Assembly (NCBI RefSeq): GCF_034651555.1
Contig: NZ_JAYEEQ010000027.1
Location: 1 to 40,290, forward strand
DNA length: 40,290 nt
Direction: 5' to 3'
DNA from: Aurantibrevibacter litoralis
Lineage (GTDB): Bacteria; Bacteroidota; Bacteroidia; Flavobacteriales; Flavobacteriaceae
Position numbers and translations under genes: made by a program. This document shows, in pieces, positions 8,903-16,888 of this stretch (position 1 is its first letter; every line of letters begins with the position of its first letter). A model generated the notes under the pieces. The model was not told the DNA's origin. It worked only from the letters and a program-made list of their open reading frames with translations, and made no database searches.

Positions 8903-8950
8903 AAAGGTGAGGTTTTCGTATGAGGTTTTAAAAAATTAAAAGTAAAAAGG

Positions 8951-9919
8951 ATGACATTGTACCCATTAAAATTTAAGCCCATTTTAAAAGAAAGGCTCTG
9001 GGGAGGCAGCAAACTTAAAACCGTGTTACAGAAAGCCATTACGACTGATATAACTGGCGAAAGTTGGGAGCTTTCCGGAGTAGAGGGCGATGTTTCAATA
9101 GTGTCTAACGGCGCATGGGCTGGAACATCTTTAACGGAACTAATTGCCCAATATGGCGCCGAATTATTAGGAAAATCTGTGATCGAGCGTTTTGGTTCAG
9201 AATTTCCTATTCTAATTAAATTTATAGACGCCCAACAGGATCTTTCTATTCAAGTACATCCCAATGATAGCCTAGCCCAGAAACGCCATAAATCTTTTGG
9301 TAAAACCGAAATGTGGTACATAATGGATGCCGAAGAAGACAGTAGCCTCATTGTGGGTTTTAACAAAACCGTTTCAAAAGAAACGTACAGGACTAGTTTA
9401 AAAAATAATACGTTAACCCAACTTTTGCATTATGAAAAGGTAAAAGAAGGCGATACCTTTTTTATTAATACCGGAAAAATTCATGCCATTGGTGCGGGAA
9501 TTTTATTGGCAGAAATTCAACAAACTTCAGATATTACGTATAGGGTTTTCGATTTTAACCGAAAGGATAAGGACGGAAATCTGAGAGAATTACACACAGA
9601 TTTAGCACTAGATGCTATTGATTTTGAGTATAAAAATGATTTTAAGATAGGTTATGAGGAAACAAAGGATAGACCAACTACGTTGGTATCCTGTCCCTAT
9701 TTTATCACAAATTTTATTCACATATCTCAAGATATGAGGTTAGACGTTTCGAAAAGAGATTCGTTTACCATTTATATGTGTGTTGCGGGTAAGGTGCATA
9801 TTGGAGACGGGGAACATGAAGTTCAAATAAAAAAAGGAGAAACGGTATTGATACCCGCTATAACGCAAACAATTTTTCTTAAAGCGGACAGTGCTAAACT
9901 TTTGGAGGTTACTGTATAA
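8951..9919 (+). CDS. manA: Mannose-6-phosphate isomerase, class I (cupin)
   Basis: The enzyme interconverts fructose 6-phosphate and mannose 6-phosphate for GDP-mannose and glycan synthesis. The 322-residue protein has the zinc-site residues of type I phosphomannose isomerases: Q101 and H103 in SIQVHPND, E120 in KTEMWY and H178 in GKIHAIGAG. The substrate-binding arginine segment SDITYRVFDFNR is near 193-204. It is shorter than the roughly 390-residue E. coli enzyme, in line with the compact Firmicutes/Bacteroidota form. It stands alone between the dispersed repeat and a promoter for the next small gene, which lies within its own 3' end. Confidence 0.92.
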   Translation: MTLYPLKFKPILKERLWGGSKLKTVLQKAITTDITGESWELSGVEGDVSIVSNGAWAGTSLTELIAQYGAELLGKSVIERFGSEFPILIKFIDAQQDLSIQVHPNDSLAQKRHKSFGKTEMWYIMDAEEDSSLIVGFNKTVSKETYRTSLKNNTLTQLLHYEKVKEGDTFFINTGKIHAIGAGILLAEIQQTSDITYRVFDFNRKDKDGNLRELHTDLALDAIDFEYKNDFKIGYEETKDRPTTLVSCPYFITNFIHISQDMRLDVSKRDSFTIYMCVAGKVHIGDGEHEVQIKKGETVLIPAITQTIFLKADSAKLLEVTV

Positions 9920-9934
9920 AAAAGTGTACTTTTG
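9901..9934 (+). promoter_or_regulatory. Bacteroidota-type promoter (-33 TTTG, -7 TACTTTTG)
   Basis: TTTG at 9901-9904 is followed 22 bp later by TACTTTTG at 9927-9934, matching TTTG-n(17-23)-TAnnTTTG. It overlaps the end of manA and lies 20 bp before the ATG of the small coiled-coil gene, implying separate transcription. Confidence 0.6.
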
Positions 9935-9953
9935 CAAAAAAAACAATAGTAAA

Positions 9954-10223
9954 ATGGCAAGTATTAGAAATTTAAAGAAGGATATCAATTTCGTATTAGG
10001 CGATATTATTGAAGCAGTCTATTTTTTTGAAGCATCAACATCTCAAAGAAATACCAAGGAGGGCAATGAAATTATAGATGGCGCCATTGAAACTTTCGAC
10101 GGATTAATCGCTAAAGTAAACCAAAAAGATTTAGAGAACAGAAAAGCGCATTTAAAAAATGTAAAGATAGAATTAGAAGAAAAAGCAACCGCACTGCTAG
10201 AAAAATTAAATAAATTGGGTTAA
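9954..10223 (+). CDS. Small helical/coiled-coil protein of unknown function
   Basis: I chose the ATG at 9954 rather than an in-frame ATG at 9891, because the latter would start inside manA and upstream of the promoter at 9901-9934. The resulting 89-residue protein (MASIRNLKKDINFVLGDIIE...) is Lys/Glu-rich and predicted all-helical. A C-terminal half of about 40 residues has coiled-coil heptad character (LENRKAHLKNVKIELEEKA). It has no signal peptide and no cysteine. It resembles small conserved hypothetical proteins of Bacteroidota, but I recognise no characterised family. A strong terminator follows 22 bp after the stop, so it is probably a monocistronic gene. Confidence 0.75.
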   Translation: MASIRNLKKDINFVLGDIIEAVYFFEASTSQRNTKEGNEIIDGAIETFDGLIAKVNQKDLENRKAHLKNVKIELEEKATALLEKLNKLG

Positions 10224-10245
10224 TTCTTAATTAACAAACCGTAAT

Positions 10246-10272
10246 AGCATCCCTAATCGGATGCTTTTTTTA
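10246..10272 (+). terminator. Rho-independent terminator
   Basis: A perfect 7-bp stem AGCATCC (10246-10252) / GGATGCT (10259-10265) with a 6-nt loop is followed by a T run. It ends the small coiled-coil gene. Confidence 0.85.
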
Positions 10273-10311
10273 TTTCATGCGGGTAGTACATTGCCAAAAT
10301 CCAAACACATA

Positions 10312-10402
10312 AAAGCCGGTGCTCCCACCGGCTTTAAACTAACTAACTCAAAAACCAACTTTTATGAATCAAAACTATGTTATAAAGATAAATTCATTTT
10401 AA
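10312..10402 (+). ncRNA. Candidate structured RNA: perfect hairpin followed by a 12-codon ORF
   Basis: A perfect 10-bp stem AAAGCCGGTG (10312-10321) / CACCGGCTTT (10326-10335) with loop CTCC is followed by AACTAACTAACTC and then a 12-codon ORF (ATG at 10364, TAA ending 10402; MNQNYVIKINSF). The hairpin is not needed as a terminator for the upstream gene, which already has one. It could be a terminator for leftward transcription, a small RNA or a leader. There is no covariance evidence. Confidence 0.3.
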
Positions 10403-10661
10403 TGGATTTGTGGTTAAAGAATACATAGAATTTTGTTAAGTTTTATTCAATGGAAGGGTAAAAAGGGATTGTGGAGATAAGCGAAAAAGTAAACAAGATG
10501 GAATATCGTAAATCACTGTAAATGTGTGTAATAAATATATTAATTGATGTTAAAAAGAAGCAATTAAAAAAGTGTTTAACCATGTTTAACTTTAAATTAA
10601 CTTAATTTTCTTGGTTAGCACTATCATAATTTTATCTTATCGGATTAAATCAATAGAAATA
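10403..10661 (+). other. AT-rich non-coding stretch with a GTTTAAC direct repeat
   Basis: No gene is visible. Two copies of GTTTAAC (10574-10580 and 10584-10590) lie one helical turn apart, 12 bp before TAATTTTC (10603-10610), which matches the -7 consensus at 7 of 8 positions. This could be an operator and promoter for the small gene at 10662. Confidence 0.35.
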
Positions 10662-10853
10662 ATGAACTTGGTACACGTAAAACGAAGTACGAAATTAGAA
10701 AAACGATATACTCAAAAAATGGGCATCTTATGGACCAAAGTAACCTACATTAAAAAATGTGTTTTGGGTATACCAATCAAAACGCTACACAAGTACAGAG
10801 CTACCTACTATGGCGTCGTTAAAGATTGCGAAGCATGCGAACTTTCCAAATAA
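10662..10853 (+). CDS. Small basic protein with C-terminal Cys pair, unknown function
   Basis: I prefer the ATG at 10662 (63 residues) over a TTG at 10611, because the extra N-terminal residues look like untranslated leader and the -7-like element at 10603 would otherwise sit almost on the start. The protein is basic (MNLVHVKRSTKLEKRYTQK...), has an amphipathic middle (VLGIPIKTLHKYRATYYG) and ends with a CxxC pair (DCEACELSK), a possible metal or redox site. No signal peptide is seen. It appears coding from its regular composition, but I cannot name a family. It precedes the proline operon by 65 bp on the same strand; no functional link is evident. Confidence 0.55.
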   Translation: MNLVHVKRSTKLEKRYTQKMGILWTKVTYIKKCVLGIPIKTLHKYRATYYGVVKDCEACELSK

Positions 10854-10918
10854 CTACAATTTCAATGTTTTCTTGTTGTTAATTTTAAAAACATTATACT
10901 AATTTTTATCATTTATAT

Positions 10919-11725
10919 ATGAAAGTACTTGTCATAGGTGCCGGCAATATGGGGCTCACCTACGCCGAAGCAATGTCCAAATCTCGGCTTTTACGTAAGA
11001 GGAACATTATGGTGTTGGATACCTCTGAAGAAAAACGAAATGAAATAGATCAAATCACGCATTTTGATGCCCACGAACATTTAAACGATTGTGTACCTCA
11101 GGCCGATATTATTTTTGTAGCGGTAAAACCCTATCATGCCATAGACTTGTTTAAAACCATGCGCACTTTGGTAAATTCACAACAAATTTTAATTTCTATT
11201 ATGGCAGGGGTTACCATAAACACTATAATGGAAGCTACGGGACTTACTAAAGTCGTACGAGCCATGCCTAATTTACCGGCTAAAGTAGGCATGGGACTTA
11301 CTTCTTATTTTGCTTCTCCAGCAGTTTCGCACATAGAATTGTTAACAGTAGAAAGTTTATTGGAAACTACAGGGAAAGCCATACTCGTAAGCAATGAGAA
11401 CTACATAGACGCCTCTACAGGAATTTCTGGTAGCGGCCCGGCCTATGTGTTCTATTTTATGCAAAGTATGATGGAAGCAGCATCGCAAATGGGATTTTCG
11501 GAGAACGTTTCCAGAGTGTTAGTGAGCCAAACGTTTACAGGAGCCGTGGAGTTGTTTAATCAATCAGACCTATCACCAAATTCTTGGATGAATAAAGTAG
11601 CTTCTAAAGGAGGAACTACACGTGCAGCGCTAGACTCAATGGAAGATAACAATGTAAAAGAGTTAATAAAAGAAGCGGCTTACGCTGCATTTAGTAAGGC
11701 GGTAGCGTTAGGTAAAGATAGGTAA
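10919..11725 (+). CDS. proC: Pyrroline-5-carboxylate reductase
   Basis: The enzyme catalyses the last step of proline synthesis, NAD(P)H reduction of 1-pyrroline-5-carboxylate to proline. The 268-residue protein has an N-terminal Rossmann motif (GAGNMG, residues 7-12), the VKPYHAIDLF segment, the AMPNLPAKVG signature, and the C-terminal dimerisation domain with GISGSGPAYVFYFM and the end-of-helix SKGGTTRAALDSME. Length and motif order are normal. It is the first gene of a tight operon: proB starts one base after its stop codon. Confidence 0.95.
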   Translation: MKVLVIGAGNMGLTYAEAMSKSRLLRKRNIMVLDTSEEKRNEIDQITHFDAHEHLNDCVPQADIIFVAVKPYHAIDLFKTMRTLVNSQQILISIMAGVTINTIMEATGLTKVVRAMPNLPAKVGMGLTSYFASPAVSHIELLTVESLLETTGKAILVSNENYIDASTGISGSGPAYVFYFMQSMMEAASQMGFSENVSRVLVSQTFTGAVELFNQSDLSPNSWMNKVASKGGTTRAALDSMEDNNVKELIKEAAYAAFSKAVALGKDR

Positions 11726-11726
11726 T

Positions 11727-12515
11727 ATGGATACTAAAAAGGTTATAGTTGTAAAGGTTGGCACCAATGTGATGACCAACAAAGACAATAGAATTGTAAG
11801 ACCTGTCTTAAGGCGATTGGTAAAACAAATTGCGGAGTTATATGAGCAAGATATTTTAACTGTCTTAGTTTCTTCGGGATCCGTTATTGCCGGACGAGAG
11901 GTCATTGGAAAATCTAAGATTAAAGATAAAACCAAACGGAGACAAGTATACTCTGCCGTTGGACAACCCCGCATGATGCGACTTTATTACAATATTTTTC
12001 ATGATTATGGGATGAAATGTGCTCAAGTGCTACCTACCAAAGGCGATTTTGATCCCGGTGTGCACCGAGAAAATATGATTAATTGTTATGAAGGCTTATT
12101 GTCAGAAGGTATTATACCAATCGTAAACGAAGATGATGCTGTGTCTGTTACTATGTCTATGTTCTCAGATAATGATGAGCTGGCCAGTTTGGTTGCCCAA
12201 CTTTTAAAAGCAGACAGACTTATTATATTATCGGATATAGATGGACTGTATTCCGGGCATCCGGATGCAAAAGGCAGCTATGTAATCTCAGACGTGGGGG
12301 TGCATGAAAATATGGACCAATATATTACCTCATCTAACAAAGGCGAGGCAGAAGGACGCGGTGGCATGAGCTCTAAATTAGATTTTGCCAAACAGGCAGC
12401 GTCCAAAAATATACCTACCTATATTGCTAATGGTAATTTAGAGAATGTTATTATTGATATAATGAACGGTGAAAAGATAGGTACCAAGGTATCGCTTCAC
12501 GAAAAAAACAACTAA
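11727..12515 (+). CDS. proB: Glutamate 5-kinase, short form without PUA domain
   Basis: ProB phosphorylates glutamate to gamma-glutamyl phosphate, the first committed step of proline synthesis. The 262-residue protein is an amino-acid kinase: VVKVGTNVMTN phosphate loop, LVSSGSVIAGREV, VNEDDAV, DNDELASLVAQLLKADRLIILSDIDGLY and the late GRGGMSSKLDFAKQA. It stops after the kinase domain, so the C-terminal PUA domain of the roughly 367-residue E. coli enzyme is absent. In other organisms PUA loss mainly affects regulation and magnesium dependence rather than catalysis. One base separates it from proC and one from proA. Confidence 0.93.
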   Translation: MDTKKVIVVKVGTNVMTNKDNRIVRPVLRRLVKQIAELYEQDILTVLVSSGSVIAGREVIGKSKIKDKTKRRQVYSAVGQPRMMRLYYNIFHDYGMKCAQVLPTKGDFDPGVHRENMINCYEGLLSEGIIPIVNEDDAVSVTMSMFSDNDELASLVAQLLKADRLIILSDIDGLYSGHPDAKGSYVISDVGVHENMDQYITSSNKGEAEGRGGMSSKLDFAKQAASKNIPTYIANGNLENVIIDIMNGEKIGTKVSLHEKNN

Positions 12516-12516
12516 A

Positions 12517-13716
12517 ATGAAATTGATTAAGACAGAGGTAAAGAATAGGGTGTTAGAGACAATGTGTCAGTTGTTAGATGAAAATAGGAAGTATATTCTT
12601 AAGGCAAATCAAAAGGATTTAGACCTTTTTGATAAAAGCGATAAAGCCATGTACGACCGTTTAATTTTAGACGATTCTAAGGTTGATGCGATGATTCGCG
12701 CCATTAAGGAAGTGGCAGCCCATGAAGATCCGGTGGGTAGGGTTATATCTACGGTAGAAAAGGAGGATGGACTTAAAATCATCAACAAAACCGCACCGTT
12801 TGGAACCATCATGATTATTTATGAGTCTAGACCCGATGTTACCATAGAGGCAGCCGTTTTGGCTTTTAAAGCCAACAACAAGATTTTACTAAAAGGAGGA
12901 AAGGAAGCCCTACATAGTAACGTGTTCTTAGTAGGACTATGGCATCAGGCATTAAAAGAAAACGGGCTGGGTTCTGAGTACATCCAATTATTAACAATGG
13001 ACAGAACCCAAACTCAGGCGTTTTTACGCAACCCTACAGAGCCCTTAGATTTGATTGTGCCCCGTGGTGGCGAACAACTGATTGCCTTCGTAAAAGAGCA
13101 TGCCCAATGTGCCGTTTTGGTTAGCGGAAGAGGAAATAATTTTCTTTATGTGGACAAAGAATCAGACTGGCAAAAAAGCATCAAAGTGATCCTAAACGCA
13201 AAAACAGCTAAAATTTCGGCCTGTAATGCATTGGATAAAATTTTGATCCATTCAGAAATTCCCGATTATGAGGCGAAGCTTCGAGAATTACAGCATATTT
13301 TAATAGAAAAAGGAGTTACTATTCTCACAGATAATTCGGTTAAGTCTGTTTTAAAAGATACCAAAAGTATTGAAGACGAAGCAATATGGTATCAAGAATT
13401 TTTAGAAATGAAATGTTGTATTGGTGCGGTTGATGACGTGGAGGAAGCCATCAAAAAAATAAACACCTATTCGGGCGGTCATTCGGCGACTATAATGACA
13501 ACATCACAACAAAATGCTACACAATTTATGGAGCAGGTAGATAGTGCCGTGGTGTACCAAAATGCCTCTACCCGATTTACCGACGGTGGCGCAATGGGGG
13601 TAGGAGCAGAGCTCGCTATTAGCACCGAAAAATTGCACCATCGAGGTCCTTTAGGATTAAATGAATTAGTGACCAACAAGTACTACGTTTATGGCGATGG
13701 ACATATTCGAAGCTAA
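12517..13716 (+). CDS. proA: Gamma-glutamyl phosphate reductase (glutamate-5-semialdehyde dehydrogenase)
   Basis: The enzyme reduces gamma-glutamyl phosphate to glutamate 5-semialdehyde with NADPH. The 399-residue protein has an aldehyde-dehydrogenase fold: PFGTIMIIYESRPDVTIEAA near 94-113, KGGKEALHSN, LDLIVPRGGEQLI, the catalytic cysteine C236 (ISACNALDKIL), and a C-terminal GGHSATIMT...TRFTDGGAMGVGAELAIST with HHRGPLGLNELVT. The residues before the catalytic Cys differ from the common PGVCNA form. It starts one base after proB, so the operon holds the full glutamate-to-proline route. No strong terminator follows. Confidence 0.95.
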   Translation: MKLIKTEVKNRVLETMCQLLDENRKYILKANQKDLDLFDKSDKAMYDRLILDDSKVDAMIRAIKEVAAHEDPVGRVISTVEKEDGLKIINKTAPFGTIMIIYESRPDVTIEAAVLAFKANNKILLKGGKEALHSNVFLVGLWHQALKENGLGSEYIQLLTMDRTQTQAFLRNPTEPLDLIVPRGGEQLIAFVKEHAQCAVLVSGRGNNFLYVDKESDWQKSIKVILNAKTAKISACNALDKILIHSEIPDYEAKLRELQHILIEKGVTILTDNSVKSVLKDTKSIEDEAIWYQEFLEMKCCIGAVDDVEEAIKKINTYSGGHSATIMTTSQQNATQFMEQVDSAVVYQNASTRFTDGGAMGVGAELAISTEKLHHRGPLGLNELVTNKYYVYGDGHIRS

Positions 13717-13808
13717 AGAAAGTCCGGTTCTAAAAAAATAGCGGTTACAAGATAGCCTATGAAGAAGATGTTTTCTTGGTACGCACGCATTCTGTAAAGA
13801 AGTAGCAA

Positions 13809-14531
13809 CTATTCCTTGCTTTTCTGAGATTCTATATACTGGTAAAGTGCTTTTCCGTATTTGGATTGGGATACTTCTGGATGCAATGATTTGTGAATAG
13901 AATCCAGATATTTTAGATTGGCATCCGGTACTTCATAAAGTGCTATATAGGGGGCAATGTACGAATCCTTGTTGTTCAATGCAAAATTTAAGGCATACAG
14001 ATACCCTCTTAACGTGTTTCTATCGTTTATTTTTTGAACGGAGTCCATGGCTATTGGATCTTGGTTAATTTTTGGATCATAGAAAGCTCTCACGTTTTCT
14101 AAATTGGCAACATTAAATTTAGACATCACCTCGCGGTATTCAACTAATTTTTTATGTGTTTCAGAACCCGATATTTTAGCCTGCGTATCAAAAGTATTCC
14201 AAGTAGTATTTATGGTTATGACACCCGGCTCACCAAAAAAAATAAGTCTATCATTAATATCATTATCATCCTTTTTATTTAGGTAAAGGTAAAATATCTC
14301 TGGGCTGTCTAATTCGGTTTTAAAAGTAAACGCACCATCCCCTTTAAGCACTAGAGAGTCTAAAGTAACCAATGTGGTATCGGCTAAATGTTGCAAATAT
14401 AAAGTGCCTTTTTTTAGACCTTTTACATTTCCGGTTACAGTCATGGTGTTGGCAGAATCTTTGCTGCAGGCAGCAATAATGCATACAAGGGCAGCGGTTA
14501 AAAATAATTTCTTCACAGGATTTGGTTTCAT
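13809..14531 (-). CDS. DUF4369 domain lipoprotein
   Basis: The 240-residue protein has a lipoprotein signal: basic MKPNPVKK, a hydrophobic stretch, then AACS with the lipid-attachment cysteine at position 22. Residues about 30-130 fit DUF4369 (TVTGNVKGLKKGTLYLQHL...TLDSLVLKGDGAFTFKTEL...LRLIFFGEPG-like pattern), an envelope domain common in Bacteroidota and often fused to a thioredoxin-like domain. Here no thioredoxin CxxC is present, only a helical C-terminal half. Role unknown, probably periplasmic or outer-membrane inner-leaflet. It converges with proA and is separated from the next minus-strand gene by 165 bp. Confidence 0.75.
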   Translation of the reverse strand: MKPNPVKKLFLTAALVCIIAACSKDSANTMTVTGNVKGLKKGTLYLQHLADTTLVTLDSLVLKGDGAFTFKTELDSPEIFYLYLNKKDDNDINDRLIFFGEPGVITINTTWNTFDTQAKISGSETHKKLVEYREVMSKFNVANLENVRAFYDPKINQDPIAMDSVQKINDRNTLRGYLYALNFALNNKDSYIAPYIALYEVPDANLKYLDSIHKSLHPEVSQSKYGKALYQYIESQKSKE

Positions 14532-14696
14532 TTACGTTGGTATTATTTAATGCAGTACATATTCGCTATGATACTGTCTTTTTATGTGCACCTTTCTTAA
14601 GTGGGTAGCCTTGCCAAATAAGGTATTCTAATTCGCTCAATGGGCTTTTCATCTTTGTGTTTAGTGGCGCAAATATCATGAAAGTAGATTGAAATT

Positions 14697-15959
14697 CTAA
14701 ACTTTTGAAGCAATTTCCATGAGAAAAGCACAAATTAGCGCACCTCCGGTACCTACCACATACCCTAAGACAGCCAAGAGGACGCCTACGGATGTTAATG
14801 AGGAATGAAACTCCGCAGCAACCACAGGGGCAGAGGCAGCACCACCTACATTGGCTTGGCTACCAACAGCAAGAAAAAAGTAGGGTGCTTTAATCCATTT
14901 AGCCACCAAAATAAGAAGTCCCGCATGGATTGAGATCCATATAAAACCAAGCAATATGAGCCCTGGATTTTCAAAAATCTTCCCCAAATCCATTTTCATG
15001 CCTATGGTAGCCACTAAAATATAGATAAACACACTTCCTATTTTACTGGCACCTGCACCCTCATAATTTTTGGCTTTGGTGAAAGAAAGTGCAATCCCCA
15101 AGAAAGTTGCACCAACTACCATCCAAAAAAAGCTGGATCCTAAAAAAGATAAAAAGTTACGGCTATCAGCCACCGAAGCAACGTTTTTCACTAAAAAATC
15201 ACTTATCCTATCTCCAAAAAAATGAGAAATGCCAACAGCGGTAAATGCTAATGATAGCATTATCATATAGTCGTTTAGGGTAGGTACTTTAGTGATTTTT
15301 TCGGTGAATTGAGTCACTTTTATTTTTAACGATTCAATGGCCGAAGTATCGGCCTTTAGCCAACGGTCTATTTTTGTAGTTTTGCCAACTCCAAGAAGGA
15401 TAATCGCCATCCAAACATTGGCAACTACAATATCTACAAGAACCATTTTACCATACTCTTCCGGGTTGTACTGAAATATTTCGAGCATAGCGGCTTGGTT
15501 AGCTCCCCCGCCTATCCAACTTCCGGCAATTGTGGCTAATCCTCGCCATATAGCGTCGAAATCATTACCCCCCACGGTTTCCGGAGAAAATAAAGAGACT
15601 ATCAGTATTGCTATGGGACCACCAATAATAATACCCGCACTGCCCGTTAAGAACATAATTAGAGCTTTAGACCCCAAATTGACTATTGCTTTTAGGTCAA
15701 TGCTCAGCGTCATTAGAACTAAGGCTGCCGGTAATAGATATCTACTGGCCATAAAATATAAGTTGGAAGTGGCATCGGACACCAAACCTATACTGGCAAG
15801 GATGGCGGGCAACAAATAGCACATAAGAACCGCAGGTACTATCGAATAAAATTTTTTCCAAAATCCGGTTGTACGATTCGACGTGTAGAAAATGAAACCT
15901 AAACAAAGCGCTAGGAGTCCAAATACAACGCTGTCATTGGTGATTAGTGTTTGGGTCAT
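14697..15959 (-). CDS. DUF819 family multi-spanning membrane protein
   Basis: The 420-residue inner-membrane protein has about 11-12 hydrophobic segments. Family marks are the early FGLLALCLGFIFYTSNR, the YLLPAALVLMTLSIDL segment, GSWIGGGANQAAMLEIF near the middle and the C-terminal glycine/alanine-rich SQANVGGAASAPVVAAEFHS. These mark DUF819 (YjcL-like), a family that looks like a transporter but whose substrate I cannot assign. The repeated GG(A/G)AN and GGAAS motifs in two halves suggest an inverted-repeat transporter fold. It lies 31 bp from the HAD phosphatase start side on the same strand, so the two may be co-transcribed. Confidence 0.85.
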   Translation of the reverse strand: MTQTLITNDSVVFGLLALCLGFIFYTSNRTTGFWKKFYSIVPAVLMCYLLPAILASIGLVSDATSNLYFMASRYLLPAALVLMTLSIDLKAIVNLGSKALIMFLTGSAGIIIGGPIAILIVSLFSPETVGGNDFDAIWRGLATIAGSWIGGGANQAAMLEIFQYNPEEYGKMVLVDIVVANVWMAIILLGVGKTTKIDRWLKADTSAIESLKIKVTQFTEKITKVPTLNDYMIMLSLAFTAVGISHFFGDRISDFLVKNVASVADSRNFLSFLGSSFFWMVVGATFLGIALSFTKAKNYEGAGASKIGSVFIYILVATIGMKMDLGKIFENPGLILLGFIWISIHAGLLILVAKWIKAPYFFLAVGSQANVGGAASAPVVAAEFHSSLTSVGVLLAVLGYVVGTGGALICAFLMEIASKV

Positions 15960-15990
15960 TAAAATGGGTTTAGGAAGCTTTCAAATATAA

Positions 15991-16794
15991 TTAAAATAAC
16001 AAATGTTCTTTGATGAAATGTGCCACACCATCTTCGGTGTTTTTTAAGGTGATGCGATCCGCTACGGATTGGACTTCTTCACGCGCATTCGCTACTGCGA
16101 CTCCCAGACCTACTTTTTTCAGCATTTCTATATCATTATAATTATCGCCAAAGGCAATTACGTTTCTAAGCCCTGTTGCGGAGGGCAGCAGTTGCTCAAT
16201 TGCTGACAGTTTAGAAACTGTTTTTGGAGCTACTTCAATAAGTGTATCGTTAGAGCGATAAAAATGCAATTGATGTCCCCATTTTTGTTGTAATTCAGGG
16301 AAGATACGATCTGTATTTGTCTTTTGTCCCATGAGCATTATCTTGTGCGCTCCCACAGCTCGTTCCTTCCAATCTAGAAGGGTGTCTCTGGTTTCCCTGA
16401 AAAAAGGAGTAGCTTGCGTATAGGCAATTTCTTTGCGAACGCGTTCTGTGTTTTCGTCTACATACCATTCGTTTTTGTAGTAAAGCCCTAATTTAATGAA
16501 ATGAAAACTCGCCAGATCGTGAATGGCCTCGAGGTGTTCTATTGGGATTATTGTAGAGGCAATCTCATTGGAGCCATGCAAAATAAAAGCCCCGTTATAA
16601 CAAATAATGGGTTCATTCTCTATACCCAATCGTCGTTGCAAATAGGTCATTGCTTTGGGCATTCTGGCCGATACAAGTATAATTTGCACGTGCTTCTTTA
16701 TTCTTGCAATTTCCGCAATCGTGAAATCGGACACATCACTTTTGGTGGTTAATAAGGTGCCATCGAGATCTGAACAAAGGGTTTTGTACTGCAT
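15991..16794 (-). CDS. Cof-type HAD-IIB sugar-phosphate phosphatase
   Basis: The 267-residue cytoplasmic hydrolase has the HAD motifs in order: motif I DLDGTLL (nucleophile D9, acid/base D11), motif II LVSARM, a type IIB cap from about residue 85 to 185, motif III lysine in VAPKTVSKLSAIEQLL, and motif IV FGDNYNDIEML. Cof-family enzymes dephosphorylate sugar phosphates or cofactors such as FMN or pyridoxal phosphate; the substrate cannot be read from sequence. It sits upstream of the DUF819 gene in the same direction. Confidence 0.9.
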   Translation of the reverse strand: MQYKTLCSDLDGTLLTTKSDVSDFTIAEIARIKKHVQIILVSARMPKAMTYLQRRLGIENEPIICYNGAFILHGSNEIASTIIPIEHLEAIHDLASFHFIKLGLYYKNEWYVDENTERVRKEIAYTQATPFFRETRDTLLDWKERAVGAHKIMLMGQKTNTDRIFPELQQKWGHQLHFYRSNDTLIEVAPKTVSKLSAIEQLLPSATGLRNVIAFGDNYNDIEMLKKVGLGVAVANAREEVQSVADRITLKNTEDGVAHFIKEHLLF

Positions 16795-16888
16795 TTAAAG
16801 CGACTTTATAAGATAATATATGGAACTAGGGTACAAATTAAATAAAAATAGAATCATTACAATTTCTCAATTGGAATGCCATTTCGTA

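Noticed and set aside
9891..9953. N-terminal extension of the small coiled-coil protein
   Set aside because: It lies inside the end of manA and upstream of a good promoter; the ATG at 9954 fits better.
13759..13797. 12-codon ORF MKKMFSWYARIL between proA and the DUF4369 gene
   Set aside because: Short, no promoter or terminator pattern around it, so indistinguishable from chance.
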